Positions 1-11,090 of a DNA stretch of 64,000 nt are shown piece after piece. The stretch covers positions 558,001 to 622,000 of the forward strand of contig JAHQIY010000026.1 of NCBI GenBank assembly GCA_019054805.1. The letters are read 5' to 3'. The stretch comes from Brachionus manjavacas. Its lineage: Eukaryota > Rotifera > Eurotatoria > Ploima > Brachionidae. The position numbers were made by a program, and so were the translations under genes. The notes under the pieces are model-generated. The model did not search any database, was not told the origin of the DNA, and worked only from the letters and a program-made list of their open reading frames with translations. The number at the start of each line of letters is the position of its first letter. Within the stretch, counting starts at the first letter, position 1.

Positions 1-1130
1 GAAATCTTTGATATCTGTATTTGCTTGTAAAAATTATCTTCATGCATTTAAGAATAGTATTGAAAACGCTTAAACAGATCGAATTTTCAACAGACAGAAT
101 GCATCGACAAATAAATTGTAAATTTTTATTGCTTTTTCAGCATTCATTATTTTAAGGCATTTCTGGGATCGTCTTGATTATTCTTCAGAATGTTAGTAGA
201 ACAAAGATAAATTTTCGACTTGATTTCACTCAGAGCGAATAGCTGTTTATCAACAATAACATGATAAACAACACTAAGATAATCAAATATTTCTGAATTA
301 TTTCCTGCTATCATCAGTGCAGTGATATTTGCCCATGAAAAATCACTAACAATAGCTTTCGGATGGATATTTGTTATTTAAGGTATTTATAATTACAGTG
401 GAATAGATTAAATTTCTTGTTGATGGAACTTTTTTTTAAAAATTCCTCCGGTTGCATCAAAATTTCAAATAGGATATTTTTCACTGATAACAGCCCATAT
501 ATTTATCTTAAAAATCGAATTTTTACTTCTTAATTAAAATTCATTTTTAAAATATACTTGAAATTCGGACAAAAGAATAGCACCGATAGGTTTTGAATGA
601 ATTTCATGAACAAATCCAGGAATTGATTTTATTGTAACCAGGAGACTCAAATTCAAAAAATAATTTAGCTTTATCACAATCGACTCAAAATTCTTTGTCC
701 ATACGAAATCGATGTGCACGCTTGTCATTTTCCTCCTACTTGTATCTTTGATGTTTATTTTTAATTGATTTTCTAAAATTTTTGATTTTAAAAAGTTTAG
801 TTTTAAAGATAATCCAATATACTTTCTAATAAAGCATAATTTTTAAGACCCATTGATCCTTTTCTATAAACCTCTTGCTTAATAAAATTACGCTTCTCTC
901 CATCAATTGTAAGTTTACCGTTTAAGCCTGTACAAGTTTTTTCTAATTCAATCATCATTCTAATGAAACCGGAAAATTTTTTTTTTTTTCGATATATGAC
1001 TTAACTTCTTGTTTACAAAGAATGCATTTAAATATTCCATTCCAGTAATTATGACAAGGTAGATCTTTTTTAGAAGTTCCAAATCGATTTAATTTCAATT
1101 TCAATATTCATTCAATTCAATAAATTAAAA
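1..1130 (-). pseudogene. MULE/FLYWCH-like transposase family relic, copy A (runs off left edge)
   Basis: Minus-strand blocks match, in the same order, the plus-strand family copy at 11.1-13.8 kb. Around 1020-1070 the reverse translation gives a WxGxFKC zinc-finger-like block (NYWNGIFKC). Around 534-728 there is a block ending GAILLSEFQ, matching GVLFISELQ of copy B. Around 152-363 there is a block beginning PKAIVSDFSWA, matching PPIVVTDFSFA of copy B. In both copies the ELQ/EFQ block is followed directly by a GT, which suggests a shared intron position. Known: FLYWCH-type zinc finger plus MULE transposase proteins are common in animal DNA transposons. Inferred: a decayed autonomous element. 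Stops separate the blocks and the remainder lies outside the window. Family name is tentative. Confidence 0.5.
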
Positions 1131-2200
1131 ATTATTTTGAAAATATTTGATTTGACCCTGCTAAATGAAATGGCTTTGAATTTTTTGAGGTTAAATTCAA
1201 TACTAAACTCCATTTATTTTGGTCAAAAATAATTCGTGTAGTTTTAAGTGAACCAAAATTGCTAAAAGAACGGTTTGAAATAAAATTTTATTTCTCAAAA
1301 ACTTTTGTTCGAAATATGTTATCATTTCTGTTCCATTTCTCATTTAAATTAAAAGAAGCTTTCTCATTATTAAGTGAAGAAATATAATTTCGAATGATCG
1401 TATATAAATGACTGTTCTTGCCATTTGAACCAAAAATTTCACATAAACTGTTATTTTAAATGTTGAAATTTTTTGTGAAAAATTATCTAAAAAATTCAAC
1501 AGCATTGAAGTAAAGAAAAAAGATCTAGAAGTTGAACTTTAATATTAAAAATGATACAAATGAGTTTTTAAAGAATTTTCTAAAAATATAAGTAATATCC
1601 TAAAGGGAAATTTAAATGATTTTTCCGAATAATAAGAAAAATCTACAGAAGAAAAGTAATTAATACAGAAGAATTTTTTAAATATTTATCTAAATTTTAA
1701 AAAGAGAAAATACAGCAGCTAAAACTCTGCAAGTTTGGAGCAATGAAAGCTCATCTTGAGTATGAAGTGTAAGAGTAAAATGTTATTTTATAATCAAAAA
1801 AACTTTTTCTCCTATTTTAAAGGCAAAGCCTGAATGAAATAATAAAAAGTAATGCTGAGGAAAATAAAAAATTAAATGCAGAAAAACTAGTTTGAAAAAT
1901 ATGTCAACGGTTAAATCAACATTTAAATTTTTTTAAGTGAAAAATTGTTTAAAAAATTCAACAGCTATGAAGTAAAGAAAAAGGATCTAGAAGTTAAACT
2001 GTAATAATCATTGGGCATGAAATTATCAATTAAATTTTTAATTTTGAAATAAAAACAGAATAACTGAACTAAGTAACAAATGTTCTTTTTTTTTTTATAA
2101 AAAAGGGACGTAAAAAAAATTAATACAATTCAATCAAATTAGAACCAAAATAATTAAATATAGGCAAAAATAATTTTCAATTTACATATTGAGTTACATT
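1131..2200. repeat. AT-rich gene-free stretch with a diverged internal direct repeat
   Basis: No sustained reading frame. A segment of about 63 bases at 1475-1537 (core AAAAATTCAACAGC then GAAGTAAAGAAAAA then GATCTAGAAGTT) recurs with substitutions at 1936-2000. Lysine- and glutamate-rich fragments in several frames suggest a decayed coiled-coil coding sequence, but this is weak. Confidence 0.35.
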
Positions 2201-2209
2201 TGGCTGACG

Positions 2210-2660
2210 AGTTAAGGTTTTAGTTAAAGCTTTAGGCCGAACTGGACAGCACTTTCTTTCAAGTGGAATGTTCAGCTTGAATCGACTTGATTTCTTGTCT
2301 GATCTTATCTCTTGTTTTTTTTCTCAACGTGTTTCAATTCGCCATCCATTAAACGTAAGGAATGAGCCGAACAATTGATTCTCAAAAAAAGAAAAAAAAT
2401 TTACTTAATTTAATAGAAATGTAAGAGCAATTACCTTTTTTATATTAAACCCGCTAGAAAAACCGTTTGTGATTTCTAATGCATTGTCAGCAATTAGTGT
2501 ATCTGGTTCATAGCTTATCATCTCAATCTCTTCGACTACTTTTTTTATGGATAAGAATTTTAGAAACCAAATCAACTGAAAATATTCAAAAAAAAATTCT
2601 TGGTGGTTTGTTCGACAGTTTTTGCCAAAGAAAATACTCAAAGCCAATTGTCAACCAAAA
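2210..2660 (-). pseudogene. MULE-like transposase relic
   Basis: An 80-codon minus-strand frame (2647-2405) contains YEPDTLIADNALEITNGF. This resembles the MULE transposase core, where a conserved D sits in an (I/V)(S/A)D...AITNGF context. Further down the strand, in broken frames, lysine/glutamate-rich text ending in KIRQEIKSIQA is compatible with the region after the MULE core. No start, terminal repeats or complete DDE triad are visible, so this is a fragment. It may belong to the same broad family as the copies at 1-1130 and 11.1-13.8 kb, but no shared nucleotide block was seen. Confidence 0.45.
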
Positions 2661-3819
2661 AAAAACCTTAATATGATTTCAGCGTAATAAAGTTTTTTTT
2701 TATCAAATTCTTTTTATTATTTTTTCATCCATATATTTTTTAGAGAGTTCAATTGAAATTACATGCTTCAATGAGTGGTTAAGGCAAAAGTGCTTTGTTG
2801 CCTGGGGTAAAGAATAAAAAAAATTTACATTAAGTTAGTAGTTTAAAAATTGATTTTCGATTAAAATTTTTAATTAAGAAAGCGATAACGGATTCCACTC
2901 TCAGAAGAATAAGAAGAAAACCAAAAGATCCTAACAGATATTTTTCTATAATTGAAGGTAAATTATTTTAAGAATTTATTCAATAAGTAATTAAAAATTG
3001 AAGGACAACTGGAAACAAATTTCGAAGAAGAATCTATATCATCTTAATGTATCTTCTTATTGGAAAATTCGCTTGGTTAGCCTCGTACAATTTTTTTGGT
3101 AAGCCTCGTATAATTCGCTTGATTAGCCTGGTCGCGGTTCTCCGCGTTACGCAACATTCCGTTCGGTTGAATCTTAAAATGATTTAACAATTGATTTTGG
3201 AGGAGATAGAGCTGGAGCAGTAAATTTTGTGAAAGCTTACTTGAATTTTCAATCCATTTATATATAATTGATACAATCATTAAAATAATTTTTTTTAATC
3301 TAAATTTTTATTTCTAATTAGCGCATTATTCAATTTAAATAAAGGCGCAACAATTAATTTTCAATAGTGAAAGACGGACAGTTTATAGTTCTCTTCCAAT
3401 TAATTTTTTTTATTTAATGACCAGCACCGCCCATTCTCTTATAAATATTTTTTAACATGGCGAACGGGTTTGTATTATTTTGTTAAATACAACCATGTTA
3501 AAACTTTGAAAAAATTTTTTATATATTTATATTAATAAAATAAATTTCAATATAAAGGATATTTAGGAAAATTGTCAAAAAATTAAAAACAATAATAAAA
3601 AAATTTTTTAAACTAAAAATCATTGAATTTTTACTGTAGGAATTGTAGTCAAAATAGGCGATTTGTTTGTCCTGTTTGGTCATGGACACCCGATCTTCAC
3701 CATTTTATGGCGCAGCCATACTAAATTTAGGCCTTTAGCTCACGGAACTCGGCAACTAGAGAATTGAGACTGGTCAGGAACACTTGAAAATGTTTGATTA
3801 CTTTGGTCTAGGTAAGTGA

Positions 3820-4002
3820 GATTGTTTAGAAAAAGGTAAATGTGATGTATCGGACCGGTCGAACAAAGATCAGTGCAACAATGCCTCTTTTAAAGTCTGT
3901 CGAGCCCAGACTAAAGAGCGACTGCTCAAATACGACTCCAGTTTGAATATTTTGAAATTGCAGGCCAACTTTAACCAAATTGAGCACGGAGAAGTCGAAT
4001 GA
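3820..4002 (+). pseudogene. Captured C-terminal gene fragment inside the foldback element
   Basis: An open frame of about 60 codons begins DCLEKGKCDVSDRSN and ends ...KYDSSLNILKLQ...GEVE then TGA. Its last 33 codons are almost the same as the end of the frame at 13527-13820 in transposase-family copy B, so the fragment probably derives from that family's 3' exon rather than from a cellular gene. The upstream cysteine-containing part differs from copy B. No start codon belongs to it and function is unknown. Confidence 0.4.
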
Positions 4003-4365
4003 GCAAACATTTTGGGCGTCGATTTTGCATGTATCAAATAAGTTGGGCAAAAAAAAGAACTACTGTTGAGATTTTAGTACCAATTTTCAGTGCTGGTTAA
4101 TTTTTTGACCATTGCTACGCCTCGCTCCACTATTTCTTGTTGTTCGTTGTCGGAGTCAAAAAATTCATTTTTACTTCTACTAAAGCGACTTTTTTTTATT
4201 CTATTGGTGCCAAAAAAAATATTTTTTAATTGTCGAAAATATTTAATAATTTCTTGTTTAAAGTAAACAAAAAAAAAGAATTTAGGGTATTTAAGTTTTT
4301 TTTATTATTTTATTAAATTTTTATTTTTTTAAGTCCGGACTTGGACTTCAGGATCAAGGAAATTT
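3909..4365 (+). repeat. Dispersed repeat, copy 1 (partner at 13735-14253)
   Basis: Starts at GCGACTGCTCAAATACGACT and runs through TTGGGCGTCGATTTTGCATG, a GCTACGCCTCGCTCCACTAT block and AAGTCCGGACTTGGACTTCA to ATCAAGGAAATTTGTTT. The copy at 13735-14253 has the same blocks in the same order with small indels. The match ends where the right inverted-repeat arm of the foldback element begins. Confidence 0.8.
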
Positions 4366-4706
4366 GTTTAATTGTTGCGCCATTATTTAAATCGAATAAT
4401 TTGCTAATTAGAATTAATAATTTAAATTTTAAAAAAATAATTTGAATGATTGTATCAATTATATATAAATGGATTGAAAACTCAAGCAAGCTTTCACAAA
4501 ATTGACTGCTCCAGCTCTATCGCCTCCAAAATCAACTGTTAAATCATTTTAAGATTCAACCGAACCGAATCTTGCGTACCGCGGCGAACCGCCGCGTACC
4601 CCGACCAGGCTAACCAAGCGAATGTACCAGGTTAACCAAGCGAGTTGTATCAGGTTAACAAAGCGAATTGTACCAGGCTAACCAAGCGAATTGTACTAGG
4701 CTAACC

Positions 4707-6202
4707 ATTATATATTATTTTTAATAATAAAAATAATAATATAATGTGTATAAATAATGTTAGGTCTAATTGAATTTTATTATCCAATGTCTATTTTTTT
4801 TTGGTTTTTTTTTTAAAATTAATTAATCATTCGATTTAGAAAACTTCTTTTAGATGAACGAAAGAGTGGCAATTGGTGTAATAAATTTCATTTATGGGCA
4901 TTAAGTTCGTCATACAAAATATCGATATATATTTATTCGAAAATGAGAACTAATATTTTATCCTTAGATTCAGCAAGCTTTCTTCATATGATAAGCTCTG
5001 AAATATCAAAAGTATGCCATGAATAAATATTCAGCCAAAAACATTTCCTCAAATTTTTTCATTTGCAGCTATTTTTACCAGAGTCATGATTCTTTCCTAA
5101 TTCCTCAAGAACAAAAACACAATTGAATATAAACCAAAAAATGATTTTACAACATTTTTTAATTAATTTATTTCTTATATTTAGTTTATTTATTAAAATA
5201 TTAAATAAAATTGTCCAAAATTTAAAAAAATTTTATTACTTAATAATAAATTCATTGATTATAAGAATTCAATATTAGGGCAATTAAAGTCTGTAAATCC
5301 TTTCTGTTGAATTATACGTGAACAAAAACATCATATTTTAAAATGTTGATTTTTCCATTGAATTATACGTGAACAAAAACATCAAATTTTAATAGTTGCC
5401 AGATCGAAACCGTTCCTCAAAAGGGTACTTGAAAAAGAGATGAGCTCCTCCCCATTATCCACTAGAATAGAAAAGGGACAATTATTAAATATTATATTGC
5501 TTCACTTTATATTTGAAATGACTTTTTTCTTTTTGATAATTTTATCAATATTGCTGTTCGTCGAATATAGATATTGGAATGGTAAAGAAAAAGATAGATG
5601 TTAGTTTTGGTGGTTAAACAGCGTGACACTATTAAATAAAAATGATGGATGTTCTTTTCTTAATCTTTATATTAAAAACTCTAACATTAAAATTGAAATT
5701 AAAACTAAATTACAACATACCTACCACCAAACTTTGAATACGTACTACGTACTTTGAATTATTAGAATAATTGTCTTGCATATCTGATTGAAATAAAATA
5801 GTTAAATTTTTTTATCTCTCACAAATATAATTACGTTCAAATGATTTAAGCCAATGTTCACACAAAATTATCATAACGTTTATTTTAGTTAGTTTGTCAA
5901 CGGTTGAATAGTTCGATTTAAAATTCTGAAAATTAAATGGGGAATTTGAATTTCATGATAATAATCAAAGATCAAAATTTAATTGATTAAAATCTTAATA
6001 AAAAAATTAGATTTTTTTTTATTTATTTTTATATTAAACATAAAATGTTTATTATTTTGAATAAAAAAAAAACAAATCTTTTTTTCTCTAATTGACCTTT
6101 AATTGATTCTTATAAAATCTTTATTTGAAAACTTTAAAGACAAATTTAAAATCGACATTTAGGTATCCAAATTATGGCTCAAATAAACGCTTTAAATGAT
6201 AC
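4707..6202. other. Gene-free AT-rich interval with a short tandem duplication
   Basis: No supported gene. TTGAATTATACGTGAACAAA followed by AACATCA occurs at about 5307 and again at about 5357, a tandem duplication with a period near 50 bases. The rest is AT-rich with frequent stops on both strands. Confidence 0.5.
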
Positions 6203-6454
6203 AGTGACGGAAATTAACTTGTCACATCATATCATCTGATATCATTTAATATCATTTTTTTAAACTTAGCTCATATCAGCTGATATCAGCTATTATCATT
6301 TGATGTCAGATAATATCAGGTTAATTAAAATTTGAATTTTTTTATGTAAAAACTTGTGAATAATTTTTTTTTTCCTGATATTAGCTAATATCAAATTATA
6401 TCATCTGATATCATATGATATCATATGATATGATGTGACAAGTTAATTTGCCTT
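6203..6454. mobile_element. Tc1/mariner-type MITE
   Basis: The left end reads CAGTGACGGAAATTAACTTG then TCACATCATATCA after a TA. The right end is its inverse (TGATATGATGTGACAAGTTAATTTG), slightly degraded at the tip. The interior is made of repeated TGATATCA-like palindromic words in both orientations and has no coding capacity. A related 3' end at about 42341-42451 retains ...AGCTAATTTCCGGAACTG then TA, which supports the TIR and a TA target. CAGT-starting TIRs with a TA target are typical of the Tc1/mariner/pogo superfamily. Confidence 0.65.
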
Positions 6455-6460
6455 ATTTAA

Positions 6461-7175
6461 GACTGAGCAATTAAATAGAAAAAGAAACAAAAAAAACGCT
6501 GAAAATTCAACCAAGATATATGATAACCAGATTGAGGATACTCAAAGATAATAAAATGTGGAAAATCTACCGCATTAAAAAGGTAATTTTTATCAATTTT
6601 TTAATAATAAATGACTAAACTTTATTAAACATTATTTAATTAATCAATAATTAGATAGAAAATTATATGAATTTTTATCTGAAGTAAAGTGAATTCTTAA
6701 TCAATATTTTGAAATTTAATAAATTAATTTTCGGCATAGTATTTAAATATCAATTTAGTCATATAGCGTCGATACAAAGTTAAATTTTGTATTGTAAAAT
6801 TTCAAAATATTGATTAAGAATTCACTTTACTTCAGATAAAAATTCATATAATTTTCTATCTAATTATTGATTTATTAAATAATGTTTAATAAAGTTTAGT
6901 CATTTATTATTAAAAAATTGATAAAAATTACCTTTTTATTTAAATCAAAAACTAAAAATTTTAATTTGAAATTTACATTTGATCATGAACTTCAATTTAC
7001 CAATTAAATGATGCTATTTTCATTGTTCCATCTCGTTGTTGATAATCACATGTTCAATATGCGGGAGATTTTCCACATTATATTATTTTTGAGCGTCGTT
7101 AATCTGGTTGTCATATATCTTGATTGAAGTTTCAGCGTTTTTTTTTTGTTTCTTTTTGTTTTTAATTGCTCAGTC
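6461..7175. repeat. 715 bp imperfect palindrome (inverted duplication)
   Basis: The outer arms are 6461-6577 (GACTGAGCAATTAAATAGAA...) and 7056-7175 (its inverse, ...TTTTTAATTGCTCAGTC). The inner arms are 6582-6717 and 6797-6933, which are nearly perfect inverse copies. The central spacer is about 79 bases. The right half has about 122 extra bases (6934-7055) between inner and outer arms, so the halves differ by one indel. No transposase or TA/TTAA-flanked termini were recognised. It may be a foldback element or a local inverted duplication of gene debris. Confidence 0.8.
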
Positions 7176-7230
7176 TTGATTAAAGCTCAATTCTCCTTCT
7201 TTAATAGTGATGTGAGTTTTTTTTTAATTT

Positions 7231-7316
7231 AGTTAACTAAAAACTAGTCGACTAAAAATTAGCTAACTAAAAATGAGTCGACTAGTTTTTAGTTAGCTAA
7301 TTTTTAGTCAACTTAG
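7231..7316. repeat. Cluster of short inverted/tandem words (CTAAAAA / TTTTTAG)
   Basis: Words such as AACTAAAAACTAGTCG, ACTAAAAATTAGCT and AACTAAAAATGAGTCG are followed by their inverses GACTAGTTTTTAGT and TAGCTAATTTTTAGTC. The segment can fold into one long hairpin of about 35 base pairs per arm. It directly follows the large palindrome. Confidence 0.6.
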
Positions 7317-9020
7317 CTGAAATTAATAACTAAAGATTAATTTTTAAATTCAATTATTATGGGAAACTTTCTACAAAATAATATTTATAACTTAGACTTA
7401 AATTTAAAGAAATTAGCTTTGTTTTTTTTTGTAATTTGATCATATGTATTTATTCTTCATTAATTTTTAAATTTTCCATAAAAAAAGATAAATATATTTT
7501 TTTCTAAAATTTTAACTTTTTTCTCACTATTCCCCTTATATCTTGCGTCCCCCATAATTTCCCACTATCCCTTTATTGCCTCACTAAGATATCTCACTCT
7601 TCCAACAACAAAAAAATAGTACAAAATTGGCTTATTTCCTCAAAAATAACGTGACGAAAACGAAAATTATTTTTCCTGGGAACATTAGCACTTCGGAGTT
7701 CAAAATCTTAATTTTTTTTCAGCAAAAAAAGTATGGCTTTTGTAAAAACTGTTGATTTACTCTTGAGTGAGACAAGATATTCACTACTGAAACCAATTTA
7801 ATTGCGTAAAAATTTTTTGAAAAAATTAAAAAAAGATTTTCTATTAAACATAAAAACTGAAACTTAAACTAATTATAACATATTCTTATAAATAGGGACA
7901 GAGATTGGACCTGGTGTACACGGAGTGTTACAGTTAAAAAATGGAATGCTGGTTACCATCTATAACAAAAGAAACTTAATTAATTCAACCAACTAAGTTA
8001 CAAATGAGAATTTACATGCAAAATCAATTAGAAAATCATTAAAATTAAATTTCAGAGACTAAATTTTGTGTGGTCATAAGTTTGTGCCAGCTGACTCATT
8101 TTGCAGAATAATTTTTAGACTCAAAGTAAAAAAGTTTATTTTGAAATTTTTATTTTTTGTTCCCAAAATTCATAGCGTCTAAGCAGACTTAATGCCAAAA
8201 AGAAAAATTCTAACTATAAAAACAAATGAATCAATTAACATTTAAATCCAGATTTTACTTTAATTTTTTATCGAGATCTATTTCTTTCTGCTAGTAAATT
8301 TTTTTCTTCTGCTTGCAAATTTATTTTATAACTGTTAGTAAAAAAAATTAATTAAAGATAGCTAAATTTTTTTATGCTTCTAAAAAATTAATACCTTCTA
8401 GCTAGTTTTGACAATAAATAAAAGAGAAAATCCAGTTAATATAAATCGACAATTTGAATTTCTTAACACTTGATAGCAACAGCAACAAGCTACGCCTTTG
8501 GAAATTAGTTTATTTTTATATTTAAATTAAAATGAATTTGTATATATATTTAATATCCAAAGCTGAATTATCAATTATTGATCTTAATGTCTTTGCAACA
8601 TGAAAAATTTCAGGTAATTTTTTTTTAAAATTCAGAAACTTTCAAATAAATTTTTAATGCGTAATAATAATAATAATTATTATTATTTGATTGCTTGATG
8701 ATTCAATTTAAACAATTTTTTTGTAAGTAAAGAGTAATTGAGAAAATTTTGTAAGCAAAAAGCTACTTATAAGTTTGAATTTGTGCTTTCTGTAAACTTA
8801 ATCAGTTTAGTTTTTTATTTGATTTTTTTAATAAAAGATCACAACAAAATTTTTATTTTGTACAATAAATTGGTATATATAAATAAATGAAATAGCAAGT
8901 ATTTTTCAATTAAATAAAGCAAGATAAAATGACATTTTATAATTTTTATTCAAATAGATAATTTTGATTTATAGTTTGTTTCACTAAAAAAAGGCTCCAT
9001 TAACTTACAACATCCGTTAT
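7317..9020. other. Gene-free AT-rich interval
   Basis: No convincing coding frame, RNA gene or terminal-repeat element on either strand. Confidence 0.4.
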
Positions 9021-9024
9021 TATG

Positions 9025-10655
9025 AACTGGATTCTTGTTTTTCTGACATATCTTTTGACTCAAAAAATACATTTTCTTTAAAGTATTTAATTTTTTTTCT
9101 TCGCAATCGTTGATTTTCATTACTTAATGACTCAACCTGTAATTTGAAAAAATTGCCATGAAGATTTGTATTTTCAAACTTTAAAAAAATTTAAATTTAT
9201 TTCCAAATTATTGTAAGATTAAAGTTTTACATTTTCCCTTTCAAGATTATTTATTGTCTCATTTAGCTTTGATTTTTGAAGTTTATATTCATTTATTGTT
9301 GACTTTAAAATGCTCATTTGATGTTGAAGCTCTTCGAAGGAAATGCTAGATGTAGTTAATTCGAGCTTAAAAAGAAAAAAAAATTTAAAAAATATAAAAA
9401 AATATTTTTTGACTCAAGCGTTTGTATTTTCTTCTTGAGTTTAATATTTTCTTGTTCAGCTAAGACAATAGAGGATCCGAGGCTTTCACATTGCTGAGTA
9501 AGTTCATTATTTATTTCATTTGATTGTTGTAGCTCAATTTCTTTTTTCTTTTATTCTCCAATTAATTCATATTTCACTATATTCATGATTTCAACACTGA
9601 AACTGTCTATGTTTCTTTTTTCTTGTTCCTTTATATCCATATTTTTTTCTAAATATTCAATTTTTTTGAGTTGTTCATGAAATAATACCTATTGAGATAG
9701 CACAAAATGTTTTTTCTTCTTTAAATCTTTATTTTCATTACCATCTTAGTTGGGAAAAGGACAGCATTTTTTTTATTTTATTTTATCATTTAAAAGTTTA
9801 TTTTCCTCGTCCAATTTAACAATTTCATCTTTTAATCCACATTTTAATCCACATTTTAAATTTTATATCTAAGTTAAATCCTGCATATTTATGATTTTCC
9901 ATAATATTTTTTACTTTTTTGATCAAATTACTTATTCAATCTAGATTCGTTAATATATAAATTAGATTTTTATTTTCATCCAAACTTTTTTCTAGTCTCG
10001 CTTCTATTAGATAGTTCTCTTTTTCACAGAATTTAACAAACCGATTTGTACTATCTTTCTGTGCGTGCTAAATGAAATTTTATTTTTATTAATAAGGAAA
10101 AAAAAATTTGAATGGTTTCTTCAATACTTCTTTTTCTTGAACATTTTCTAATTTTAATTTGAGTTCTTCATTTTCTTTGACAGAAATATATAGCTTTGTT
10201 TCAATTTCTTTACATTCCGACAGAAGTATTTCAAATTTTGACTTAATTTTTTCCAAAAAGTTTTTTAGGTCATTATTCTCAGTTAGAATTTCATTAAAAT
10301 CCTGCATAATAAACGATATGTTGAAAAGATCATCATTTTTAGTTAAATGATTAGTATCAAGTTGAACATCAATCAAACGACTGCTTTGAAACAACTTGAT
10401 ATTTTTTGTTGGAGTTTGCTTAAAAGCAATGTTTACAATTGTTCTTCCAATTTGTTCTTTAATTGGCAATTAACTTATTCAAGAAATTTAAAAAAAACTA
10501 TCAAAATTTTACTTAAAAATGAACAAACTTTTTTCCAATTAAATTCTCTGATAAAACAAAAGTTTTATCAAGTTGAGCATTTGTAATGCTTTCTGGGCTG
10601 AGCTCAAGCGAAAGTTTCTTTTTTTTGATTTTTCTATAGTTAAATGGTTCATTTT
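9025..10655 (-). pseudogene. Long coiled-coil protein gene, disrupted
   Basis: Successive minus-strand blocks encode heptad-rich, lysine/glutamate/leucine-rich protein: near 10650-10510 an N-terminal block from ATG (MNHLTIEKSKK) that continues only if one base is added in an A-run; 10469-10089 a 126-codon open block with ENNDLKNFLEKIKSKFE; then 10060-9950, 9690-9420 (NINxKLKKKIQTLES-type text) and 9360-9230 (ELQHQMSILKSTINEYKLQ). The last block (about 9140-9025) ends EKQESSS then stop. Intron-like AT-rich gaps with GT/AG edges separate several blocks. In-frame stops occur, for example after VKYELIGE. The protein resembles centrosomal or cytoskeletal coiled-coil proteins only in composition. 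Either a pseudogene or a gene with homopolymer errors in the assembly. Confidence 0.5.
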
Positions 10656-11090
10656 TTTTTTTTTTAATTTTTGCAAAATAAAAATTTGTTTATAAGGGAT
10701 AAAAAAACGTGTTTAGGAAAACGTGGTTGATTAAAATTTAATTAAATCTGTGATCAAGTGATAAAATTTTTAAAGGATAGCCTAAATAATATTTGTAAGG
10801 GATAAAATATTTTATTATGCAAAAATAACAACTCAAGAATCTAAGCATCCAGCATTAAATCCAACAAATATAAAATGTTGAAAAAATAGTCTGTTTTTTT
10901 TCCATGGTCACCTTAATTTCATCTTAATTGTGAATTTAGCCAATTTTTTCACAATATTAAATATGTAATTAATCTTATATATGATAAAACTAATTCTATT
11001 TTTTTCCTTTTAAGAAATTATTTCTTTTTTTTTAGGCCCTTGATTAATTTATTTTAGTTAAATTAACTATAAAATTGTGTAAATATATAC
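10656..11090. other. Gene-free AT-rich interval
   Basis: No frame, RNA gene or repeat recognised. Confidence 0.4.

Larger units (their letters stand above)
3066..4706. mobile_element. Foldback element with long terminal inverted repeats, carrying a gene tail
   Basis: The left arm (3066-3357) is the reverse complement of the right arm (4368-4706). Shared landmarks in order are a tandem subrepeat with core GGCTAACCAAGCGAATTG, a GC-rich hairpin, AAAATGATTTAACAATTGATTTTGG, CCATTTATATATAATTGATAC and GGCGCAACAATTAA. The right arm carries about five subrepeat units of about 23 bases, the left about three degenerate ones. The roughly 1 kb interior holds a spliced-looking gene tail (3820-4002) and a segment also found at 13.7-14.25 kb. 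No transposase is present, so it would be non-autonomous. Target-site duplications were not identified. Confidence 0.7.

Noticed and set aside
10159..10586. Plus-strand ORFs at 10159-10350 and 10347-10586
   Set aside because: Antisense of the heptad-rich minus-strand coiled-coil block.
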